Of a DNA stretch of 21,300 nt, positions 15,779 to 21,300 are shown one piece after another. Below the pieces are notes generated by a model that saw only the letters and a list, made by a program, of their open reading frames with translations, was not told the origin of the DNA and made no database searches. The position numbers and the translations under genes are program-made. Numbering within the stretch: the first letter of the stretch is position 1; each line of letters opens with the position of its first letter. This DNA is from JAEUJT01 sp044225205 (lineage in GTDB: Bacteria; Myxococcota; Myxococcia; Myxococcales; Myxococcaceae): positions 1 to 21,300 of the forward strand of contig JBGAIY010000094.1 of assembly GCA_044225205.1 (NCBI GenBank). The letters run 5' to 3'.

Positions 15779-17074
15779 ATGAACGAGTTCGACCAGAGCA
15801 AGCAAGCAGCCAAAATTCGCGTGGTGGGGGTGGGAGGCGCGGGCTGCAACGCGGTGAACACCATGATCTCGAGCGGTCTTGAGCGGGTCGACTTCATTGC
15901 GCTCAACACCGACATTCAAGCGCTGGCGGCGAACCGGGCGCCGCAGCGACTGCAAATTGGCAAAGAGCTGACGCGCGGGTTGGGCGCGGGCGCGAACCCC
16001 GAAATGGGCCGCCAAGCAGCGACCGAGTCACGCGACGAGATCGCCGCGATGTTGGCGGGCGCCGACATGGTCTTCGTGACGGCGGGCATGGGGGGCGGCA
16101 CGGGCACCGGCGCCGCTCCGGTGATCGCCGACATCGCTCGTGAAATGGGTGCGCTGACGGTGGGCGTGGTGACCAAGCCGTTCACCTTCGAAGGCAACCG
16201 GCGCCGCAAGGCGGCCGAGCAGGGCCTGGCCGAATTGAAGGCGGCGGTCGACACGTTGATTCAAATACCGAATCAACGGCTGTTGACGCTGTCGACCGAG
16301 CCGTTGCCGTTGCTCGAGGCGTTCAAGAAGGCCGACGAGGTGCTGCTCAACGCCGTGCAGGGCATTTCAGACCTGATTCAGTACCACGGCTACATCAACG
16401 TCGACTTCGCCGACGTGAAGACGATCATGGGCGAGCAGGGCCTGGCGCTGATGGGCACGGGCCGCTCGTCGGGCGAGAAGCGGGCGCTGCGGGCCATGGA
16501 GCAGGCGATTTCGTCTCCGTTGCTCGAAGACGTGTCGATCGACGGCGCGCGGGGCCTGCTCATCAACATCACCGCGGGGCGCGACATCACCCTGCAAGAG
16601 ATTCACGAAGCCATTTCGATTGCGCAAGAAGCGGCCGACCCCGAAGCGAACATCATTTTCGGTTCGCTGGTCGACGAGAACGTGCAGAACGAAGTGAAAA
16701 TCACCGTCATCGCCACGGGCTTCGTGTCTCGCGAAATGACGCAGAAGACGCGCATGCCGGCCGGCGTGTCGCAAGACTACCGGCCGCAGACGCAGGCGTC
16801 GCTGTTGCCGCGCGTGACGGCTCCGCTCATGTCGCCGGTGAACGCCCCGGTCACGGTCTCGGCGCAGGCCTCGAACCAGCCGCCCATGTCGTTGCCGCGC
16901 GAAGAAGTGGCGACGCTGGTGCCTTCGAAAGCGGGCGGGCGAACGATGTCGGCCGAGCACAAGATTCCGGCTCCGCGCAACTCGAGCCCGCGTGAAGCGT
17001 CGCTCGCGCTCGACGAAGACCAGTACGACATACCGACGTTCTTGCGGCGCCAAGGCCACACCGAAATGCCGTAG
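15779..17074 (+). CDS. ftsZ: Cell division GTPase FtsZ
   Basis: FtsZ is the tubulin homologue that polymerises with GTP into the division ring. The 431-residue product has the N-terminal VVGVGGAGCNAVN (about 15-27), the tubulin signature GGGTGTGAAPV at 105-115, and the T7 synergy loop NVDFADVKTIM at about 207-217, with both acidic catalytic residues. A variable linker of about 95 residues, rich in Pro, Ser and Ala, follows from about 320. The conserved C-terminal peptide DQYDIPTFLRRQ (414-425), which binds FtsA, is extended by six more residues. The ATG is six bases after GAGGG. With a terminator upstream and convergent genes downstream, ftsZ is probably a separate transcription unit. Confidence 0.98.
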   Translation: MNEFDQSKQAAKIRVVGVGGAGCNAVNTMISSGLERVDFIALNTDIQALAANRAPQRLQIGKELTRGLGAGANPEMGRQAATESRDEIAAMLAGADMVFVTAGMGGGTGTGAAPVIADIAREMGALTVGVVTKPFTFEGNRRRKAAEQGLAELKAAVDTLIQIPNQRLLTLSTEPLPLLEAFKKADEVLLNAVQGISDLIQYHGYINVDFADVKTIMGEQGLALMGTGRSSGEKRALRAMEQAISSPLLEDVSIDGARGLLINITAGRDITLQEIHEAISIAQEAADPEANIIFGSLVDENVQNEVKITVIATGFVSREMTQKTRMPAGVSQDYRPQTQASLLPRVTAPLMSPVNAPVTVSAQASNQPPMSLPREEVATLVPSKAGGRTMSAEHKIPAPRNSSPREASLALDEDQYDIPTFLRRQGHTEMP

Positions 17075-17086
17075 CCGCCGGGGTCG

Positions 17087-17102
17087 GGCGCCGAGCGGTG
17101 CC
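17087..17102. terminator. Hairpin in the ftsZ convergent gap, possible terminator
   Basis: GGCGCC (17087-17092), loop GAGC, GGTGCC (17097-17102) pair over six positions with one G-T pair. It lies 13 bases after the ftsZ stop, in the 72-base gap between convergent genes. There is no T tract on either strand, so it is at best a weak or Rho-assisted end for ftsZ and the opposing gene. Confidence 0.3.
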
Positions 17103-17146
17103 GCCCCGTGCTTCACCTGATGGGCCAAGGTGCGACCGACGCCCAG

Positions 17147-18094
17147 TCAGAAAGCGCTGGTGTTGTCCCAAGGGCGGTTGTCGAGGTCGTCGAACCGAGC
17201 GACCCAGCTCGCGGCGTCGAAGCCGCCCTCTTTGCCCAGATGTGTTGCGCTGACATCGACGCGGGTCGGTTTGAGGGCCCGTGCGACTTCAGGCAACCAG
17301 CCCAAGTCGGGTGCCTGGCGATGGAGGTCACCGGTGGGCGGCCACCTCGCTCCCCGAATCAGCACGCCGCTCGTCAGTGGGCGCACGTCACACGCAGGCA
17401 GCGCTCGGGTGATCGACTCCCTGCCGCCAGCACGGGCCGCGAGGTCGTCATTCACGTAGTTCAGCCAGTGTGCCGTCAACGTGTGCCCACGCATTTCGTT
17501 TCGCAGGCTGAAGTCGCAGGGGCTGAGCCCATAAAAACGAGGGAGCCATCGAAGAATCTCCGGCTTGGCGTCGCTGTGTGAGCCCGGCGTGGTCTTGAGG
17601 GTCAGGCCCACCTGAGCAGACTGAACTGCCGCCAGCTGACAGATTTCGGCCACCCACTCGATCAACGGCTCGACCTCCTGTTGCTCGAGCCACTGGGGTG
17701 GGAGGTCGAAGCGCATGAGACCGGCCTTGTTTGGAAACAGTTCGTCGTCGACGTTTGCCGACAGTTGGGCACCGAAGCCGCCGGGCTGACCGCCTTCTCC
17801 CGCGTCGTAGAAAATGTGATTCGCTCGATGCTCCTTGGGGAGGTCGCGCAGGTGCCGGAGGTCTTTGCGAAGCTGACGGGTGGTCATTGGCTTCCACAGC
17901 CCGCTTTTGGCCGCGAAGGTCTGGAGCATGTCGACCCCCACCAGATCGATGTATCGCTCCAGGCCGCGGGCCAACGTTTCGGCGGCCGAATGAAGATCGG
18001 CGTCGAGGTAGAAGAAGCAGCAAAGCGCGGGCACCGCCGCGTGATGCCCCTTCAACGTGACGACTTCGAACGCCTTCCAGTCGAGCGGTTTCAT
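17147..18094 (-). CDS. DUF3396-like protein (type VI immunity-like family)
   Basis: The 315-residue protein resembles the DUF3396 family, which databases describe as type VI immunity proteins and which is common in myxobacteria (from memory of the family, not a search). Matching features are an early CCFFYLDADLHSAAETLARGL segment (about 25-45), a DLPPQWLE block near the middle (family: LPxxYLE), then a region of RFYGLSPCDFSL, HWLNYV, and GVLIRGARWPPTGD (family: gGxxIxxGxxPxxGD). No signal peptide is seen, so it is probably cytoplasmic. No effector, VgrG or PAAR gene is in the window, so it would be an orphan. Its base use (CTCC, CCCC, GTCC more frequent) differs from the dcw genes, consistent with a different history. 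The Shine-Dalgarno is weak. Confidence 0.6.
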   Translation of the reverse strand: MKPLDWKAFEVVTLKGHHAAVPALCCFFYLDADLHSAAETLARGLERYIDLVGVDMLQTFAAKSGLWKPMTTRQLRKDLRHLRDLPKEHRANHIFYDAGEGGQPGGFGAQLSANVDDELFPNKAGLMRFDLPPQWLEQQEVEPLIEWVAEICQLAAVQSAQVGLTLKTTPGSHSDAKPEILRWLPRFYGLSPCDFSLRNEMRGHTLTAHWLNYVNDDLAARAGGRESITRALPACDVRPLTSGVLIRGARWPPTGDLHRQAPDLGWLPEVARALKPTRVDVSATHLGKEGGFDAASWVARFDDLDNRPWDNTSAF

Positions 18095-18137
18095 GACGAA
18101 CAGTTTTCGGGTGGTGCTGACCGCGCCGCGGGCCGCG

Positions 18138-19019
18138 CTATTTCACGGTGACTTCGAGCGTGTAGTCGCCGGCGAGTTGGCCATTGGGGCAGGCGCACCG
18201 GTCGGTGCAGGTCGAGTCGACGACGTACCAGTACGTGCCGGGGGTCGGGCCGTCCCAGCGGGAGCAGGTGGCGCCGTCGCACGGCGCGTCGGCCGAGTCG
18301 GCGATGATGGTTTCGTTGCTGCCGCAGGGTGACGACACGCTCAAGACCGGGGTGAAGGCCGCCGTTTTCACGCACACCCACACCGACTTCGCACCCACCG
18401 GTATCGTCAATTGGTAGACGGCGTCGGGGCCCTCGCCGGTGCTGGTCAGGTCGTTGTGTTTGCCGACGAGGGTCGACTGCAGCTTGGCGCTCACGGCGCC
18501 GAGTTTCGAGGCTTGGGTGCAGGTTTCTCCGCCGCTCGGGCCGGGCGCGACCCCGGCGTCGACGAGCGCGCCGGCGTCACCGCTCGGAGGGCCCGCGTCT
18601 GGAGCGCCCGCGTCAGGCTCCGGGGCCGACCGAACTTCGACCACGAGCGGTATTTCGACGTCGGGGCTGTTTTCGGCGTTGCTGGGCAGGTGCAGCCGGC
18701 CAGTGGCCACGCCGTCAGCGGAGGCCTCGGCGGTCACGGTGAGGGTCAGGGTTTCTCCGACCGAAACCGCGAGGGCGGTCACGGGCTCCAGCGCAAACCG
18801 GTCGCTCGCTTGGGCGATGACCGCCTCACCCATTCGCAGCTCTGCTGAACCGACGTTGGTGACGACGACGGTGCGCTGGCTCTTCGAGCCATGCTCGAGC
18901 ACCCCGAAGTCGACGACGGTGGGGTCGACGGCGATTTTCGGGTGGGTCGACGTGAGTCGGGAGTTGCCGCACGCCGCGAGCAACCCCAACGCCAGCCAAC
19001 CGAAGCGAGCCGTGCTCAA
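18138..19019 (-). CDS. Lipoprotein with an Ig-like (HYDIN/choice-of-anchor D type) domain and a C-terminal beta domain
   Basis: The 293-residue product has a lipoprotein signal with lipobox L14-A-A-C17, so it is probably anchored to a membrane by Cys17. Residues about 28-128 look like an ASPM/SPD-2/HYDIN-type Ig-like domain (VDPTVVDFGVLEHGSKSQRT, VVVTNVGSAEL). A linker of about 35 residues follows, rich in Pro, Asp, Ala and Gly (PDAGAPDAGPP), a composition common in myxobacterial surface proteins. The C-terminal part (about 165-293) has six Cys in its last third and ends in a YTLEVTVK strand, resembling a pre-peptidase-type beta domain. The start is TTG, overlapping the cupin stop as TTGA (19016-19019), so translation is likely coupled. 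Role unknown. Confidence 0.75.
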   Translation of the reverse strand: MSTARFGWLALGLLAACGNSRLTSTHPKIAVDPTVVDFGVLEHGSKSQRTVVVTNVGSAELRMGEAVIAQASDRFALEPVTALAVSVGETLTLTVTAEASADGVATGRLHLPSNAENSPDVEIPLVVEVRSAPEPDAGAPDAGPPSGDAGALVDAGVAPGPSGGETCTQASKLGAVSAKLQSTLVGKHNDLTSTGEGPDAVYQLTIPVGAKSVWVCVKTAAFTPVLSVSSPCGSNETIIADSADAPCDGATCSRWDGPTPGTYWYVVDSTCTDRCACPNGQLAGDYTLEVTVK

Positions 19020-19345
19020 TCGACGATGAACAGGCGCGCGCCGTTGGGTGCTCGAGAGCGGTGCGCGACGCTGTTGTCGGCGGCGTGGTAGCCCATGCCT
19101 GGCTTGAGCACGTGGGTGGTGCCGTCGGCCAAGTCGCTGTGCAATTCACCTTCAACGCACAGCACAATGTGCCCTTTGAGGCACCAGTGGTCGGCGACGT
19201 AGCCGGGCGTGTAGTCGACCATTCGCACCCGAACATCACCCACGGTGTGGGTGCGCCAAATGGCCTTGCCGGCATCGCCGGGGTGTTCGACCGGCGACAC
19301 CTGGGCCCAATCGACCACGTCGAACGGCAGCCCGCTGAGTTTCAT
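19016..19345 (-). CDS. DHCW-motif cupin fold protein
   Basis: The 109-residue protein is a single-domain cupin. It matches the small DHCW-motif cupin family along its whole length, as I recall that family: WRTHTVGDVRVRMVDYTPGY, then ADHWCLKGHIVLCVEGEL (about 51-68), and the second cupin motif DGTTHVLKPGMGYHAADN, ending GARLFIVD. His53 (in ADHW), His59 (in KGH) and His69 (in ELH) are the obvious candidate metal ligands. No biochemical role is established that I can name. The stop overlaps the start of the following lipoprotein gene by four bases. Confidence 0.88.
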   Translation of the reverse strand: MKLSGLPFDVVDWAQVSPVEHPGDAGKAIWRTHTVGDVRVRMVDYTPGYVADHWCLKGHIVLCVEGELHSDLADGTTHVLKPGMGYHAADNSVAHRSRAPNGARLFIVD

Positions 19346-19366
19346 ACGGCCTCGCAGCGGCCCGCG

Positions 19367-19957
19367 TTATTCGCAGCTCGGGTTGTTCTGCAACGCGGTG
19401 ATGTCGCAGAAGCGCGCGTTGATGCTGCCAGTGAGTTTGTCGGCCTGGGTGCCGATGCTGACGTCGAAGGTGCCTTGCAGGCTGCCCGACGAGTCGGCCT
19501 TGAGCGTCGTCACCTTGACGAAGCCGCTCTTGGCGACGCTGGCGGCGCTGGTGAGCGAGCTGGTGCAGTTCGCGTCGGTCTTGTTGAACGCGCCGCTGGC
19601 GTAGAGGCCGCTGTTGGTCACCTGGCTGCCGCCTTCGAGCACCGTGTACTGGCCGATGTCGGGCGCGAGGGTGGTGACGGTCGTGCCGTCGACCTTGATG
19701 TTTTGAAGGGCGAGAACGAGCGAGGTGGCCGACTTGGGTTGGCGGTTGGCTTTGAGGGTGTCGCAGAGGTTCGGCTTGTCGGCCGCCAGCAACACGACCG
19801 ACTGGGTCTTGCCGCCGGTGTCTTTGAGCACGAAGAAGATCATGTCTTGAACACCGAGCGAAATGCCTGACACCGACCCGCTGACGCTGCCGGCGCCGCA
19901 AGCCGACAACAGGCTCAAGACTGCGGCGGCGGTGACGACTTTCAATGAACGATTCAT
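19367..19957 (-). CDS. Small putative lipoprotein of unknown function
   Basis: The 196-residue product starts with a clear lipoprotein signal (MNRSLKVVTAAAVLSLLSAC, lipobox L17-S-A-C20). The mature part is rich in Ser, Thr, Gly and Ala, suggests beta structure, and has four more Cys (near NLCDTL, NCTSS, RFCDI and the C-terminal SCE), which could form two disulfides outside the cytoplasm. A good Shine-Dalgarno, GAGGAG (complement of 19964-19969), lies six bases before the ATG. I do not recognise a named family. The 54 bases upstream separate it from the next gene and include a short run of six A on the + strand (T on the coding strand) at about 19980-19985. Confidence 0.75.
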   Translation of the reverse strand: MNRSLKVVTAAAVLSLLSACGAGSVSGSVSGISLGVQDMIFFVLKDTGGKTQSVVLLAADKPNLCDTLKANRQPKSATSLVLALQNIKVDGTTVTTLAPDIGQYTVLEGGSQVTNSGLYASGAFNKTDANCTSSLTSAASVAKSGFVKVTTLKADSSGSLQGTFDVSIGTQADKLTGSINARFCDITALQNNPSCE

Positions 19958-20011
19958 GGCGAACTCCTCACACGAGAGAAAAAACTGCGGTGGTTGGCTT
20001 GGTTGCCCGGG

Positions 20012-20863
20012 TCAGAGCGGTTCGATCTTCAAATTGTCGAAGAAGAGCTGGGCTTCCCATGACGAGAAACCGAAACGGTCGTGGCCCTCGCCGACGAGCG
20101 GCAGGGGGTCTTGAAAGCGGCCGTATTCTTGGCCGTCGAGGTACCAGACGATGGTGTCGTTTCGGCGCTCGATGCGCCAGTGGTACATGCGGCCGATTTG
20201 CACGGGGCGGGCGCCGGTGAGCTCAACCCGGGTTCGGGTGTCGGCCCGAAAAGCACCGGTCTTGACGACGTCGGCGTCGGTCATGCCTTTTTCGCGGGCG
20301 AGGCGGGCGGCTTCGGAGGTGACGGCCCCCCAGGGCTGGCCGTGTTCGTCGAGCCGGGCGATGATCGACAAGCTGTTGTTCCACCCGCCGTGAATCAAAA
20401 CGTAGCCCGAGGCGTGGTCGGTGCCGTCTCCGAAGATTTCGCACTTGATGTCGCCTTCGGGCGACATCGACCGCACGTCGAATTCGACCGCGACGTTTTG
20501 AGGCAGCTTCGCCTTGAGCCAGAGCGGGTTGTTTTTCACTCCGGGAGACAACAGCTCACCGTTCACCGAGCGCCATTGCCCACCGGTCGAAAAGAAGTCG
20601 CGGTCGACGACCGCGGGGTCGGCGAAGTCGGTCGAATAGGGCACGGTGGCCGACGTCGGCGCCGCTCCGCGGAACAAAAAGTAGTGCAAGATCGGCAGGT
20701 TGAACAACGCAATGACGGCGAGCAAAACCCCCAGCGACAGCCTCGAGAGCTTCGCGGGCCGAGCCCAGTCGTCTGGCCCGACGGGCTGCGCCGGGTTCTG
20801 GTCAGCCGGGGCGGCCGTCGCTTCTTTGTCGTCAACCTTGTCTTTGCGCTTCGGCTGGGCCAT
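20012..20863 (-). CDS. Single-pass membrane protein with a concanavalin-A-like lectin/glucanase-type domain
   Basis: The 283-residue product has a charged cytoplasmic tail (residues 1-39, Lys/Asp/Pro rich), one hydrophobic helix at about 43-64 (LGVLLAVIALFNLPILHYFL), and an extracytoplasmic domain of about 215 residues. That domain reads like the jelly-roll fold of 3-keto-disaccharide-hydrolase/LamG-type proteins: YSTDFADP, GGQWRSVNGELLSPG, AVEFDVRSMSPEGDIKCEIFG, YHWRIERRNDTIVWYLDGQEYGRF, and the last strands AQLFFDNLKIEPL. This is a fold-level impression; substrate and enzyme activity are not evident. I chose the ATG at 20863 (MAQPKRKDK). The longer in-frame start at 21049 would overlap the next gene by 67 bases and add an implausible Arg-rich segment. 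Confidence 0.78.
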   Translation of the reverse strand: MAQPKRKDKVDDKEATAAPADQNPAQPVGPDDWARPAKLSRLSLGVLLAVIALFNLPILHYFLFRGAAPTSATVPYSTDFADPAVVDRDFFSTGGQWRSVNGELLSPGVKNNPLWLKAKLPQNVAVEFDVRSMSPEGDIKCEIFGDGTDHASGYVLIHGGWNNSLSIIARLDEHGQPWGAVTSEAARLAREKGMTDADVVKTGAFRADTRTRVELTGARPVQIGRMYHWRIERRNDTIVWYLDGQEYGRFQDPLPLVGEGHDRFGFSSWEAQLFFDNLKIEPL

Positions 20864-20982
20864 TGCGCCCTGTCGCCTAGCACGACTCTGCCCGGGGCAG
20901 AACCGAGTTTTGCGAACCGCGAGGCTGACCGACTCCGGCCGACTGGTTCCGCGCACCCGCACCTCTGACCGCCGAGGCGGCT
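20864..20982 (-). promoter_or_regulatory. 119-base gap between the last two - strand genes
   Basis: The gap holds a weak hairpin just after the upstream gene's stop (CCGC/GCGG at 20969-20980) and a second inverted repeat CTGCC/GGCAG near 20887-20899. The promoter of the downstream membrane-protein gene is probably here, but I cannot point to convincing -35 and -10 boxes. Confidence 0.25.
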
Positions 20983-21300
20983 TCAGGCTTCGAGCGCTTC
21001 GAGCCTGGGCAGCAGCGCCCGCCATTCTTCGCGGGCGGCTCGCTCCCATTCGGGCAAGACGGTGCTCAGGCGGCTGTCGAGTTCGACGAAGCCGGCCAGC
21101 TGCTGCGCTTCGACCGCGAAGGGGCCCGCTTCGGCATCGCCCCAGTCGGCCGCGGCGAGCACGAACATGGCTTTGGCCGAAGGTTGTTGGCCCACGCGCA
21201 CCGCACGCCCGAAGTCGAGCAGCGCCAAGTGGGGGGCGCCCAGGCGGCGAGCGACCTCTCCACGGGCCAACAGGGCGCCGGCCACTTCTTTGGGGTCGGG
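20983..21300 (-). CDS. Unknown protein, C-terminal part, cut by the window edge
   Basis: The frame is open to the right edge of the window (codons through 21300 read PDPKEVAGALLARG), so the GTG at 21285 is not necessarily the start and only the C-terminal 105 or so residues are visible. The visible part is almost wholly helical by composition. GALLARGEVARRLGAPHLALLDFGRAVRVG looks like a tetratricopeptide-type helix pair in its spacing of Ala and Leu, but I cannot assign a family. The stop is TGA (complement of 20983-20985). Confidence 0.6.
   Translation of the reverse strand, partial: PDPKEVAGALLARGEVARRLGAPHLALLDFGRAVRVGQQPSAKAMFVLAAADWGDAEAGPFAVEAQQLAGFVELDSRLSTVLPEWERAAREEWRALLPRLEALEA

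Noticed and set aside
15691..15882. GTG-started 63-codon open frame running into ftsZ
   Set aside because: It overlaps over 100 bases of ftsZ in another frame and has no ribosome-binding site; its start part is better explained as the copy B element.
18057..18332. + strand frames opposite the - strand lipoprotein and cupin genes (also 18411-18848, 19061-19870 and 20081-20968)
   Set aside because: They are antisense to genes with lipoboxes or recognised domains, and lack ribosome-binding sites or recognisable motifs.
20012..21049. Longer form of the membrane protein starting at 21049
   Set aside because: It would overlap the neighbouring gene and add 62 residues of Arg-rich sequence; the ATG at 20863 gives a normal tail before the membrane helix.
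1..21300. tRNA, rRNA, CRISPR array, insertion sequence or prophage genes
   Set aside because: I saw no cloverleaf, spaced direct repeats, transposase or integrase motifs on either strand.

Overview
This window is a nearly complete division and cell-wall (dcw) cluster on the + strand (1-17074), followed by a convergent block of smaller accessory genes on the - strand (17147-21300). High G+C, a PASTA-tailed FtsI, lipoproteins with Ala/Pro/Asp/Gly linkers, a DUF3396-like gene and an FtsZ tail ending in DIPTFLRRQ suggest a member of the Myxococcota (inference; no rRNA gene is present to confirm it).

Region 1 (1-13397): rsmH (5'-truncated by the window edge), ftsL, ftsI, murE, murF, mraY, murD, ftsW, murG, murC, murB. 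Most junctions are ATGA or GTGA overlaps or very short gaps, so this looks like one translationally coupled transcript. Together the genes take UDP-MurNAc to lipid II (MurB, MurC, MurD, MurE with meso-DAP specificity, MurF, MraY, MurG) and supply the septal synthase pair FtsW-FtsI with FtsL. A 32-base N run lies inside the 3' end of murF. There is no ddl between murB and ftsQ.

Region 2 (13394-17074): ftsQ, ftsA and ftsZ, each with more spacing. The murB-ftsQ gap and the ftsA-ftsZ gap carry two related copies of a structured sequence, in the same orientation and 89 and 100 bases before the next start codon. The ftsQ copy sits in a 33-codon open frame that overlaps murB by ATGA and ftsQ by TGATG. 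A good intrinsic terminator ends ftsA, so ftsZ probably has its own promoter.

Region 3 (17147-21300, - strand): a truncated helical protein, a single-pass membrane protein with a lectin-like domain, a small lipoprotein, a DHCW-motif cupin coupled to a second lipoprotein with an Ig-like/HYDIN-type domain, and a DUF3396 (type VI immunity-like) protein facing ftsZ.

At the level of base usage, the tetranucleotide ATCC/GGAT is almost absent: by eye I found no ATCC on the + strand and only four GGAT, three of them forced by Trp-Ile. As a consequence or correlate, Ile-Pro is written ATA CCG almost every time. The paired intergenic element and the tetranucleotide avoidance are the two observations most worth following.
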